Source of the DNA: Inia geoffrensis | Lineage: Eukaryota; Chordata; Mammalia; Artiodactyla; Iniidae | Reading direction: 5' to 3' | NCBI GenBank assembly: GCA_036417435.1 | Contig: CM070918.1 | Location: forward strand, 29,829,523-29,893,522 | Length of the DNA stretch: 64,000 nucleotides | Translations under genes and position numbers: made by a program | Notes under the pieces: generated by a model | The model's database searches: none | Told to the model about the DNA's origin: nothing | What the model saw: the letters and a program-made list of their open reading frames with translations, nothing else | Shown: piece after piece, positions 35,069-48,100 of the stretch | Layout of the letters: the number at the start of each line of letters is the position of its first letter | Numbering within the stretch: the stretch's first letter is position 1

Positions 35069-36344
35069 CACAAAGTTTTTAATTTTTATGAGGTCCAATT
35101 TATCCATTTCTCCTTTTGTCATTTGTGCTTTTGTTATTGTATCTAATATGGCTTTGCCTAACTCAAGGACACAAAGATTTATTCCTAAGTTTTCTTCAAA
35201 GAGATTTATAGTTTTAGCTCTTACATGATCCACTTGGAGTTAATTTTTGTGTATGGTAAAGAAACAGATACAACTTCATTCTTTTGCGTGTGGATGTTCA
35301 GTTGTTCCAGCATCATTTGTGAAGAAGACTATTCTTTCCCCATTGAATTGTCTTGGCATCCTTGTCAAACATCAGTTAACTATAAATGCAGGGTTTATTT
35401 CTGAATTCTCAATTCTATTCCACTGATCTATATGTCTATCACAGGCCAGTACCACTCTGTCTTTGTAGTAAGTTTTGAAATGTGAAAGTGTGAGCTCTCC
35501 AACTTTATTTCCTTTTTCAAAATTGTTTTGGCTCTTTGGGTCTCTTGCATTTCCACATGAATTTTAGGATCAACTTGTCAATTTCTGCAAAAAAGCCAGC
35601 TGGGATTATAATAAGTATTGCATTGACTGTGTAGATTATTTGGCGGAATATTGCCATCTTTTTTTTTTTTATTGCCATCTTAACAATATTGTCTTCTAAT
35701 CCATGAACATGGGATGTTTCTCCAATTTTTTAGGCCTTTGTTAATTTCTTTCAATAATGTTTTATATTGGTAATTTTCAGAATATAAGTTTTGCCCTTCT
35801 TTTTAAAAATGTATTCTTAATTATTTTATTTTTTTTGATGGTATATGTGTAGTTACATTTATTTCATTTTGGGGTTGGTCATTACTAGTGCAGAGAAATA
35901 CACTTGATTTTTGTATACTGATCTTATACCCTGCAACCTTGCTGAACCCATTTTTTTTACTGGTGAATTCCAATAATACTTTATTGGTGAATTCCTTAGG
36001 ATTTTCTATATATAAGATCATGTCTTCTACTTCTACTTCTTTCTTTCCAATACGGATTCCTTTGATCTCATTTTATTGCCTAATTGCCTGATAGAACCTC
36101 CATTATGATGTTGGACAGAAGTGGTAAGCCTGGACATCTTTGTCTACTTCTTGATGTTAGGAGGAAAACATTCACCTTTAAGTATGAAGTTAGCTATGGG
36201 TTCTGTAGATGTTCTTTACCAACAATGAGGGAGTTTCCTTTTATTCCTAGTTTGTCGTGTGTTTTTATCATGAAAGGGTGTTGGATTTTGTCAAATCCTT
36301 TTTTTGCAACTATTGAGATGATCATGTGGGGATTTCCCATATTT

Positions 36345-36945
36345 TAAAAATTGAGATATAACTTACATATAATAAAATTCACTTTTAAAGTGTACAATTC
36401 AGTGCTTTTTAGTATACTCACAGAGTTATGCAATCATCACTATCTAATTCCAGAACATTTTCATCACTCCAAAAAGAAATATCAGACTTTCTATTTTCCC
36501 TTTTCCTAAGCCCCTGGCAACCACTATCTAAGTCCTGTCTCTATGGGTGTGCATTTTGTAACATTTATCAGTACTTCATTTTTTAAATTGTTGAATTATA
36601 TTCCACTATATAGAAATATCACATTTTGCTTATCCATTCATTAGTTGATGGACATTTGGGTTGTTTCCACTCTTTGGCTATTATGGATAATGCTGCCATG
36701 CACATTTATGTACTATGTTTTTCGTGAACATGTTTTCAATTCTCTCAGGTATATACGTAAGAGTAGAATTGCTGGTTCATATAGTAACTACGTGCTTAAC
36801 TTTTTGTTGAACTGCCAAACTGTCTTCCAAAGTGGCTGCACCATTTTATTGATACATTCCTACTAACAATGTATGAATTCTCAAATTTCTCTACGCCCTC
36901 ATCAAATTATGTGGTTTTTGTCCTTTATTCTATTTATATGATTCA
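36345..36945 (-). mobile_element. Old L1 3' end, second reverse copy
   Basis: Starts again with a 3' UTR signature (aaaattgagatataacttac), so it is a separate insertion in the same orientation as 33730-36335. Confidence 0.75.
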
Positions 36946-36964
36946 TTACACTAACTCATTTTCT

Positions 36965-37168
36965 TTTTTTTTTTGCTGTACACGGGCCTCTCATTGTTGT
37001 GGCCTCTCCCGTTGCGGAGCACAGGCTCCAGACGCGCAGGCTTAGCGGCCATGGCCCACGGGCCCAGCCGCTCCGCGGCATGTGGGATCTTCCCGGACCG
37101 GGGCACGAACCCGTGTCCCCTGCATCGCGGCAGGCGGACTCTCAACCACTGCACCACCAGGGAAGCCT
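36965..37168 (-). mobile_element. CHR-type SINE (short form)
   Basis: Exact 15-bp target duplication actaactcattttct at 36950-36964 and 37169-37183. Carries a small private insertion in the head region (tgcatcgcggcagg). Confidence 0.93.
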
Positions 37169-37183
37169 ACTAACTCATTTTCT

Positions 37184-38395
37184 GATGTCAAACCAACTTT
37201 GCATTCGAAGGATAAAACACACTTCATCTTGCTGTATAATCCTTTTTATATGTTGCTGGATGTGACTTGCTAATTTTTTAAAGGATTTTTATGTCCGTAT
37301 TCATAAGAGATATTCATGTTTTTTAAAGGGATGATGGTGGGTGTCAAATTGCCATGGTATTTAAATTCCATTGAATACCTTTAAAAGAGTGATATAAGAG
37401 TATCTTTCCAAATGTCAATGTATACAATACCAGAAATTACATCTTTCACAAGGATTCAAGCCCATGATGAAAATTTCAGATGTAATTTTAAAAACATGTG
37501 AGGAGGCATATAATTTGTCAAAATCATTTTAGAAGGTATTGCCATGGAAATGGCATGAAGATCTCTGTTGTAGTCACAGCAAGGGGCCATTGGTAGGGTC
37601 TGAGGACAAAACTACTGTGATCTTTTGTGTTTTACAAACCACTCTGTGGAAAGGGTGGGAACAGGAGACTAGTGAGAGGCCACAGCTGTAAATCCAGGCT
37701 ATATGGTGGCTTGGATCAGAGTGGTAGCTGCAGAGTAGAGCCAACAGGATTTGCTACCTGATCTGATGTATCATGTGGAGAGAAAGAGAGGGAGAGAATC
37801 AATGATAATTCCAGCTACAGGGTTTGGAGCTGACCAACTCATCTACTTATATCTATAAACGCAACTCTAAAATGGATTTGATAACACGTTTTGGCTCATA
37901 GAGCTGCTGTGGGGTTTAAAAGAAGTCTAATTCTCCTGAACTATAAAAGATGTAGAGCCAGACCTCCAGTAAAATGGAACAAACTTTAGCTATTGTATGG
38001 ATATCCCTCTTTGAAACACATCTTTATCTTATCACTGATGTTTTAAAAGTCTTTAGCATTTTGTCTTTTGTTTTTACACTAAACTATCTTTACAGAGGGC
38101 AGGAGTGATTCCTAGAGACCTTTGCATTCTCGGCTCTTATCCCAGTGCCTGGAACATGTATTCCTTAAATATTTGTTGACTATCTTCTTGACAAATCTCA
38201 TTGATATGATGTTTCTACAAATATATATCCTTTGGTCTCCCCATTACTTCAGGTTCCAAATTTTTTAGCCTATGAGCGCGTATTTTCCTCTCCTCCTCCC
38301 TTACTGTTCCTCAAGCCTCCGTGATCCATACATGCATATGCCAATGACAGGATAAAAATGTGCACCCTTTCAAAGGCATGTTCAACATTTAAAAA
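37184..38395. other. Intergenic sequence upstream of CNEP1R1, L2 relic only
   Basis: Mostly unique. An L2 3' relic is visible at about 38090-38185 (cagtgcctggaacatgtattcc). No exon supported. Confidence 0.45.
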
Positions 38396-38397
38396 AG

Positions 38398-38574
38398 ATA
38401 AATTTATTTATTTATTTTTGGCTGCGATGGGTCTTCGTTGCTGCGCGCGGGCTTTCTCTAGTTGCAGCAAGCGGGGGCTACTCTTCATTGCGGTGCGTGG
38501 GCTTCTCATTGTGGTGGCTTCTCTTGTTGCTGAGCACAGGCTCTAGGAGCGCGGGTTTCAGTAGCTGTGGCACG
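38398..38574 (-). mobile_element. CHR-1-like SINE, truncated
   Basis: Has the T-rich tail and 3' half, but the tRNA-like head is missing. It stops abruptly at gtagctgtggcac, about 550 bp upstream of the CNEP1R1 ATG. Confidence 0.82.
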
Positions 38575-38799
38575 GGTATCTAGGAAAGAGGTACTATAAA
38601 GTAAGAAATTCCATTATTTGGTTTCTAGTTGGTTCTGTACATACCTTATTTCCCTCTGAATCCTAGAGGGAGCGCTAGCTCGTTGATTACTGCATCCCTC
38701 GTTACTGACCAGAACACTCCCTGGAAGGTAGCGGATGCACAATAAGTATTCGAGTAATGAAAGAACCAAGTAGGAAACGAGGAATATACGAAATGAACC

Positions 38800-39129
38800 G
38801 ACTTGCGCGGACAGTCTGCAGTTCCTCCCCAGGGCAGGCGGCGGCGCCAGTGTTACGCCTACTCGGCTCCCGTCAGCTCTTGGCCCCTCTGGCTGACCGT
38901 CCAACTACAGGTGCCAAGCCCGTGCAGGAGCTAGCCAATAGAAGACCGTCTTAGTCATGGGGTCTGGCAGAAGTGTCCAATGAACGTAGTGGGTCTAGGA
39001 AAGGGGCGGTGCGAAGAGGAGGGGCGCAGGGGAGCTGTTAGAGGTGGGAGTTGGAGCTGCGGGCCTGGAGTGGGCAGCGGAGCTGCGATGCGGACGGGGC
39101 AGCGCCGGTGAACGGAGCTGCAGCCCGAC
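38800..39129 (+). promoter_or_regulatory. CNEP1R1: CNEP1R1 CpG-rich promoter with paired CCAAT boxes and GC boxes
   Basis: GC- and CpG-rich block just upstream of the ATG with no TATA box. Two CCAAT boxes on the + strand (38935-38939 and 38977-38981) are 42 bp apart, the paired arrangement often used by NF-Y. GC boxes follow at 39003-39011 (ggggcggtg) and about 39020 (ggggcgcag). The CpG-rich stretch continues to about 39400 in intron 1. The transcription start cannot be fixed from sequence; between 39000 and 39110 is likely. Confidence 0.75.
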
Positions 39130-39154
39130 ATGAACTCGCTGGAGCAGGCGGAAG
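39130..39154 (+). CDS. CNEP1R1: CNEP1R1 coding exon 1
   Basis: Encodes residues 1-8 (MNSLEQAE) plus the first base of the Asp9 codon, then donor gtaggg. It lies inside the CpG-rich block, with a G at -3 of the ATG. Intron 1 (39155-40475) is phase 1. Confidence 0.93.
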
Positions 39155-42100
39155 GTAGGGTGGGCCGCCTGGGCCGGTTCCGGGCTTCTCCCGGAAGCTG
39201 GCGGGGCTCCGGAGGGGCCTGAATCGTGGAAATCTGGTCCGGAGAGAGGAGGCCGCGAGGGATGGACTGACGGGGTCCGGGGCTGGGGGCGTGGGGGCCG
39301 GTCCAGGGGCTAAGGGGCGGCAGTATCCGGCCGGTCGTTGCTTCCGGCGCGCGTGGCCTCAGCCGGCGCTTGTTGTGGGGGGGGGCGGGGCGTTGCGTCA
39401 GTTCCTCCATTCCCCAAGCTTAGACCAGGGAGCTTCACGTCCGGGCTGCTTATATTTCTCATTCATTAGCAAACATTTTTACTTCGTACCTTGTAGTATG
39501 CTAACTCACTATTTTCTTTTGATACTTGCACGAATTGTATCCCTAATTTCTGCCGTGGTTTCAGGTAACTGCCGGGGTAAGGGAGTGCCTCTTCGTCACC
39601 TTTTCTGAAGTTCAAAAAACGCAACTGAGGGCTTCCCTGGTGGCGCAGTGGTTGGGAGTCCGCCTGTCGATGCGGGGGACGCGGGTTCGTGCCCCGGTCC
39701 GGGAAGATCCCACATGCCGCGGAGCGGCTGGGCCCGTGGGCCATGGCTGCTCAGCCTGCGCGTCCGGAGCCTGTGCTCCGCAGCGGGAGAGGCCACAGCG
39801 GTGGGAGGCCCGCGTACCGCAAAAAAAAAAAAAAAAAAAAAAGGCAACTGAAAGTGATATCCCACCTTGCTCATTCAGAGGGAGTACCTTGGGTGCCCCT
39901 GTGTTGTGGAACCAGGCGTCGGCGCTCCAGAAGTGCCACGAAGATCAATTGTAACCTCTTGGGAGGGAGGAAAGGGGAGCGTCTTTGCATACCCACCTGT
40001 TAGCTGTATCAGAAGTCCAGACTGAAAGCGTAGCCATTAATTAAATACAAGGGCTGGAAATCGGAATTGGGTAATTGCGTTCATATTGACTTCGAAGACT
40101 TCGGTGTTAGGTAATAACGTTCTAATAGGGAGTTCTTGGTTCCCACGGAAGTAAAACTCGACCTGATTTTGATCCTTTATTTGCAACCCCCAAATTTCTA
40201 GCTTTTGTCACCGGCTGAGGCTGCTGTTGATTTTCCACATACGATTTTATGACGCTTCTAAAAGTGAATCGGCCAGTTTCCTTATATGTGAAATTGGAAT
40301 TAAAGAAACCTAATGTATTTGTCAAGTGTTTAAAGCTGTCATAGTAAAGAAGTAAACAGTGCAGTGATACATGTAAGTTGGTGTGCAAGACCTGAAGCAG
40401 AGTACCTAAAATTCATCTTAATAGATTCAAACTAGCAAGAGTAGCTAATTAGAAAATTGAAATCTTTTTACCTAGATCTCAAGGCTTTTGAGAGGAGACT
40501 TACTGAATATATTCATTGTTTGCAACCTGCCACTGGACGTTGGAGAAGTAAGTGCCTGGATGTTTTTCAAGGGAAAATAAACTTAAAATTGAAACTTTTA
40601 TTCCTGCCTAGCAATGATTTGCTTCTCTGTAAAACTTTTGTTTTACACATGCTTGCAAATCTTTATTCAACCATAAATTTCCCTTTTATTTGGACAGTTT
40701 TACATTTATTTAACATTGTAAATAATGACATTATAGAGAAATTTTAAGAAAAGAAACTGGCAACCTTAAGAGAATAGTCTATTTTGTGTGGTTGAATTTT
40801 TATTTTTACATTAAAATGCATGTACTTTTAAACAAATATTATAAATCTGATAACCAGCACACATGATAAAAATTTCAGGAGTCTGTTTAGCAGTTTTACA
40901 GTTTTGCCTACAAACTATTGAAATAAAGTTTGTTAAGGAAAAATATTCAATGAGTGCTGTAAAATATGATTTGAAAGAATTGTGGTTACTGCTCCATGGA
41001 AATATATAGGAAATGCAGACGAATATACAAGTGATGACCTCAGTAAGCAAAATATTTTGCTAATTTATGTTGGGACAGTCTTAATTTCTTGGCTGTTCCT
41101 TGCTGAAATTTAATTTCTGCCAAGAAGGAAGTACAGCAGCACATGTTGAGGACATACTTTATTTTGAAGTATAATTCACTTTGTGGGACCAAACTGAAGA
41201 GCCCTATTGAAGTTAAGGGTCTTCTCCTGTGTTGAGATTTTTTGTGTATTTTTATTAAATCTATTTGCAAAGTTTTAGTCATATGCTACAGGAATTCTGA
41301 TTGGTTAGAATTCACAAGTAATGATTTTTCTCAGGTTCTCCAGTTTACCTAGGAATTACCCCCAAAACCTTGTTTCACTGTTACTTGAGAATCTTTTAAA
41401 ATGTGTATGATGCTTTTCTATCTTATAAAGTGTAATGAAAACGCTTTTTCTCTGATTCACGATCTAAGTGCTTACATACAAATGCCATCAGCTTGTTCAG
41501 TGTACCAAAGTGTGTGTATGAGGTCCCTTCTGGTGGGTTTGATTTTGCTTTTGCTTCATTAAAAAAAAAAAAAAAAATCTGTATACTTTAGCATGTTTCT
41601 TATTGGAAGTGTAGAATTACAAGAAACTGAGTTCAATCTGTTCTGAGCTGAGAACATAAGTTTGAAATTTTGCGTATTATTAAATACCTAAATTGAGATT
41701 GTTTTTCTATGATTTGCCTCTTCTAAAAGTATATCACCACGAATTCTAGATAAAGTTTTACTATATTTATGTTGCACTTTGAAGCTTGATCTCTACATTT
41801 AAAAAATGTGTGCATCCCAACTGAAAGATAGTAACTGATTGGTCTCCAGAATAGTAACTAGGTCTTGGTGCCCCTTTATTATTTTTTAGTAATACCGTAT
41901 ATTCTTAAGTTTTACCTATGATCTATATAGAATTTTAAAAATAATTCTAGCTTAGTGGGGAGAAAGAAACTTTTTCGAACTTCTGCTGTCAATAATTTCT
42001 ACCCCTTAACCCTCCTTAAGTCCCTTAAAGAAAATCTGATACTGATTGGTGTGCTCCACACTTCCCGACATTGACCTTTGTTTAATTGAACAACAAGCAG

Positions 42101-45100
42101 TTGTCTGCAGGGCAAAAGTCTTTAGTCCAAATTCTCAGTGCATTCATGAAAGAGTCTTTGTTTGGTTTGTTTACATTTCAAAAATGAGGTTTTTGGGGTG
42201 GTTTGGGGGGGTTTTTTGTTTTGAATTTATTAGATCTGTAACATCAGTGTAAAGACATTGAAAGTTACGTAAGAAAATCTTACATTAAAGTTTTACCATC
42301 TTGGTTCTTACTGCTTTTAATTTCATTAATCTTCAGAAATTTTGACTAAAGTAATAAGGGGGACAGTATCCTCCTCAGTTACTAAGGTTCACATTGTTTC
42401 AGAGAATTCCTCAAGGTCATACGGCAAGTCTCCTCTAAGTCCTGAGTGGAGTACGTTTTCCATTTAATGAAGTGCTGCATCCTTTGGCTGTCATTTATTA
42501 AGAATTGGTGGTAGTATCATATTAATAGCTTATTTCCTTACTAATTTCATGTTTATCTTTCATCAGTGCTTCTTATAGTGGTATCTGTCTGTACAGCTAC
42601 TGGTGCCTGGAACTGGTTAATAGATCCCGAGACGCAAAAGGTAGAAGTTCTGATTTAAAATCTTTAATAGATTGAGACAGTGGATATAGCAGTGCTTTGT
42701 TCTTTGTAAAGTATTAATCAAATGCTACCTATTAGTACTAGTAGTGATATTAATCATTGTATTAAAAATATGCTTTATCTTAATTTGCTTGAGAAAAACT
42801 TTGGCTGGCTGCTGTGGGTTAAGTTTGCAGAGAAAAAGGCCTAAGAAATACTACCTCACTTATATTACTTCTCATTCATTTCTGAACTTGTGTACAGTTT
42901 TTACGTATCTCATTTTTACATATTTCAGTGTAAACATTGTCTTTGTTCTGTTTTGTTCATTTAGTGTCATCAGTGCCAGCTTTTAAAAATTATAAAACAA
43001 CATTTTCTTCTATGAATTATCTTCGTTAATTCCTTTCCTCATCTCATAAGGCATTCAAGACAACTTTGCAGGAAACATTATGATAAAATAACAAATGTAA
43101 ATGTAATAAACAATCAAGACCAGTAAAAACAGTACGAGGTCAACCAGGAAGGAAACCAGGTTACTGATATCACAGGCCCTGTGGGCCAGCAGAATTGCCA
43201 GGGTTGAGTTTTAAATTAGTCTCTGAAGTCACAGCTAGTTCCATGGTTTTCATTATCTGTGAGAACACATGTGTAAGTTCTTTAAGCTAGCAAAGGTTTT
43301 CTTTCTCATCATTTATCTTTTTTTAAAAAAAATTCTGCCTGAAGTTTAATATAAGAAACACTGAGAGATCTCCCACTGGGCACTAAGAATATTCCTGTAC
43401 CAAATGCAATAACAGATTTCATAATGTTATTTCTTGAAGCATCCTTTGATGAAAGCTGGTAGCATGTTTCTCAAATTTCTATCTCTTTCTAGCAATTTGT
43501 GCCTTAATTTCAAACTTGGGCTTTTTTATTAGAGAAGTAATCGTCTTCAGTTTTTCAGTGAAGTTTTTGTCCCCCAGTTCAGGTTTATTTAGGTAATAAT
43601 GATGTAGTTTTCACAAATTTAACCCTACTTCCCCTTTTAAACTGTAATTAGGTATACTACTTCCAGTAGCTTTATTTACAACCTTTTGGGTTATGCAAAA
43701 GAAAAACCTAATAATAAAGCATTTGTCAGCAGTCTAAATGGCAGTTCAGACAGCCAGGGGGTTGTTTACCATGTAGTCTCCCTGACTCTACCCACTGAGG
43801 TGGAGAAATAAAAGAATAGGAAGCAGGGGAGGTGGGTGATGGGATCTCATGTTAATAGAGGGGTTTTTATGATGGATAGGAAACTCTCCTATATGTTCAT
43901 TTATAAAAATCTGATCTTAAGGCTGTGCTTGGTACTCATCTTTAGGGGAAGAGTGAAGGAGGCTGGCAAGAAGATTAAAAAGGTCCAACTTGGGAAATGA
44001 ATCTGACTTCTAATTGTGAACAATATAAGCTGATTTCAGCTAGTTGAGATCTTAATAAAACACAGAATTAAATGTAATTTGAAATAGGCCCAAAACTCTG
44101 TAGTTAATATAATTTTCTAAATTAGGTGAGAATATAACTATTAGCTTAAGGGTTGGCTCTTTACATTTCACTATTTAGTAACCTCAAACCTGACAAGAGT
44201 TTTGAAGAGCAGTTGTCTGTAAGAGGACTTGCAAACTCAAAAGCCAGTGGCTAGCTGGAAGAACACAAGGAGAGAAGGAATATGGCAAACTGGAAAGTAC
44301 ACAAATGCCTGAACTAAAGGAGGAAACTGTTACCTGGATGCAGTTGATTGTTGCCATGGAGGAAGGAAGGCTGATACTGACTGGTCTAATTAAAATTGAA
44401 ACACTGTATGTGCTGATCTTGTACAGGGCACATAAAACATAGGCACATAATTCCCGCGGGAATTAAACTGTCCTCAAAGGTTTAAGAAGACATTACTCTG
44501 GAATATTAAACTTTCTTCAGGATCTTGTCCTTCTGGGAGCTTCTTCCTTCCTGATGTTTTCAACCTGTCATCTCTTCATTTGACAAATTTATTTAACCAG
44601 TACCATGCTAGGCCAGTGCTCTTCATAAGTTTAGTTCTCTGTCTTGAAACAGGTACACATATCTTATCAGAGTGGAGCGCAGATGCTCTTAGCTTGGTTC
44701 TGTGCTCCCATTTAGTTTCTAGTCCATTCCATTCTGTCTTCAGTGTCTACTCTTGTTACAATCCTGCAACCTTTGCTCTTGTCCCTCTACCTACTCTTAG
44801 AATTATGTATGCTTCTGTTTTCTACTGTCAACTGATTATTCTCAGATCTTAAATTAGCCCTTCGTTTCTCTTGAACTCTAGTTTTTTATGGATAGCTACT
44901 AATCATTTTCCCCTGCTGGGATGTTCTGTGGCCATCTAAACCTAGTAGCTTCAAAACCAAACTCATGTTTTGCCTCTTTCAAAGAGAAAGGGTGAAGCTG
45001 GAACTGACTTTTACAAGGATACGTAGGAGCTAGCCAGGTGAAGAGGAGAAAAGGAAAATGGTAGTATAAGTGTGCAAGTGTGGCAGGAGATGATTAGACT

Positions 45101-48100
45101 GAGACCAGGTTATGAACGGCAGAGTTTGCTCACCTCTGCTTTTTAACAGCGAAGATAACCAGATCACGTCTGATTTGTGTTTTCATTGAGAATCAGAGGC
45201 CTCATCTTCATTCATTCAACAGTATTTGTTGAGCACCTATATTTGCCAAGTGCTGTTTCAGGTGTTGGGAGAATAATGATGTCCATGACAGTGTCCCTTT
45301 TCTCGTGGAACTTGTAGTCTTCTGCTTTTTAAAGTACTTCTCACTAGGAAGGGTTCAGTAAATATTTTTGGTAGGGTGTTTTTTTATTATAGGAGTAAAT
45401 TTTTAATGGTTGAAGCATTTGGAATGAATGGAGAGAATATTGCTACATTGTCTTGCTACACTGAAGATATAAAACATACATTTTAATTTTCATAGTATAG
45501 CAATATGGAGAACTAGGATTTTTGGAAGCCTCCAGATTCTCATAGTTTATCTGTTTTGTTTTGGTTTTTTTGGGGGGGGGGCGGGGGCATGCCATGTGGC
45601 TTGCAGGATCTCAGTTCCCTGACTAGGGATTGAACCCAGGCCACAGGAGTGAGAGCCCAGAATCCTAACCACTAGGCCACCAGGGAACTTTCCAAATTCT
45701 CATATTTTAGATAATTAAATGTTATATACATTCATGCACAAGTGGGGAGGTAGTAATCAATATTGTTGTAAGATTTTTGACATTTTTGTATTTCCAACTC
45801 TTTTACAGGTGTCCTTCTTCACATCATTATGGAACCATCCATTTTTCACCATTAGCTGTATCACTCTAATAGGCTTGTTCTTTGCTGGAATACACAAGAG
45901 AGTAGTTGCACCGTCAATGTATCCTTTACCGTGAATTGAGTTTTATTCTCTGAACTAAATTAAACCACCTTCTCAATCTCTAGGTGTTCTTAAAAGCTTA
46001 CTCTTCAAATATAAATTTTCCTTTGACCGCATTTATTCAGTATAGCTGCTCGATGTCGAACTGTATTAGCAGAGTACAACATGTCTTGTGATGATGTAAG
46101 TATTTTCATTAGAAAACTGTAGACACGTGTGAAAGGACTGAAGTGTTTTGGCTTAAGTAAAACAAACATTAACAATAAATTGTCTCCATGGAATTAATAG
46201 GGGGGATATTCATTGTAGCATTGATTCTAAGACACTTTTTTTTTTTTTACGTTGTAACATCTCTGAAGATTGACATGCATCCAGTAATCAATGGTGTCTT
46301 AAAATTAAGTTGGTAGAGTTGAGAGTTTAATCTTTCTTAATGACATTAAAGTCATGATCCATCTTCTAATTGAAGCTATCTTAGATTCAAAGAAATAAAC
46401 AGTGGTCATTATTGGCCAAAAATGGCTCAGTGGGATGGTTTTGTAAACTACTGTTATGTATTTCACACCGTTCCATATGTAGGATTTTATATAGAGTCAT
46501 AGATTAATTGACGGACTGTGGACATGTGAACGTACTGTATTTTTAAAAGTTGATCACATATCAATATAAGAATATCTCACAATTTTGATTTATTTATAAA
46601 AGCATTTTTACCTTCAACTAAAAAGCTATTAAGTAATACCTACACAGTATAGGAAATTAGAATAAAAACTAAAAAAAGTATTAGGGCAGGAAGATAACTG
46701 GATCAGTGGAAGAGAATAAAGATTAAACACTTTGATTTTTTAAAAATTAGTAGAAAAAAAAATTAGTAGAAGATAAGGGTAGTCTTTCAAGTCAAAAGGG
46801 AAGAAATAGGCTATTTATAGTATTGAGACAGTTGGCTCTTCATTTGGAAAAAGATGAATTTAGACCTCTACCTCACATCAATTAAAAAAACTAAATTCCA
46901 GGTAAAGTCTTAAATAGATTTAAAAAGACATATACACCCCACCATAAAAGCATTAGAAGAAAATACAGAAGAATATGTTTATAATCTTGGGATAGGAAAA
47001 CATCTTAAGTCACAAAACAGAAATGCCATAATGGAAGAAGTTGGATACATTTAATTGCACCAACATTTGAAGATTTTGTACATTAGAAGACAATAAGTTA
47101 AGCAGTAATTAGAAGAAATCATTTGTAAGGTACCTAATAGATAGAGGGTAGTATCCAGAATGTTTGAAGGCCTATTAAAAATCAACAATAAAAAGACAAA
47201 TAGTACATTTTTAAAATGGAAAAGGTAAGTCGTATCACAGAAATGGAAATAAAAATGGCCAATAAACATGTAAAGACTGGAGAGCCTCATTTTGTAATCA
47301 GGGAAATGCAAAGTAAAACTGAATTCATTTGTATTACCTGTCAGATTAGTAAAGATTAAATAACTCCAGTATTGTGGTGAAATGATGCAGCCATACACTG
47401 CTTGTTGGGAATATACATTGATGCAGCCATTCTGAAGGGCAGTTTTCATCATTCTTATAAAATGTAATATGTGCATGTCTCATGACCTAACTATTCTACT
47501 TTTCCCCAACTCCCCTGGTTGGGGGGACCATCACACATGTACACAAGGAGGCAAGTACAAGATTGTTCATTGTAATATCCTTAGCAATAGTGAAAAAAAT
47601 GGAAATAATGTTTCTCAACAGAAATTTTGTTTCTCAACAGTGGTAAAATAGGGTGTGGTAAAGCCATATCATAGGAAATCAGAAGTAAATCTATAAGTAT
47701 GGACATGGAAGTATCTCTAAGACATAATGTTAGGAGCAAAATGTAAATTATCAAACAATATGGTCAGTTTGGTACCTTTTTTTTTTTAAGTTTTAATTAT
47801 GTAAATTTCCAAACATAAAAAAGCAAAGAGAAGAGCTAAATGAACTTCCCGTGTATCATCAGCCAGTGTCGACATTAAATCAACTCATGGCCATTCTTTT
47901 TTTTTTTTTTTTTTAATCTTTGGAGTGTAATTGCTTCACAATACTGTGTTAGTTGCTGTTGTACAACAAAGTGAATCAGCCATATACATACACATGTCCC
48001 CACATCCCCTCCCTCTTGAGCCTCCCTCCCACCCTCCCTATCCCACCCCTCTAGGTCATCGCAAAGCACCGAGCTGATCTCCCTGTGCTCTGCTGCTGCT

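Larger units (their letters stand above)
33730..36335 (-). mobile_element. Old L1, long reverse 3' half, split by SINEs
   Basis: Reverse L1 from the 3' UTR (agctttattgaggtgtaatt) through the ORF2 C-terminus to the RT region near 36300 (gaaagggtgttggattttgtc). SINEs interrupt it at 34100 and 34942. Confidence 0.82.
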
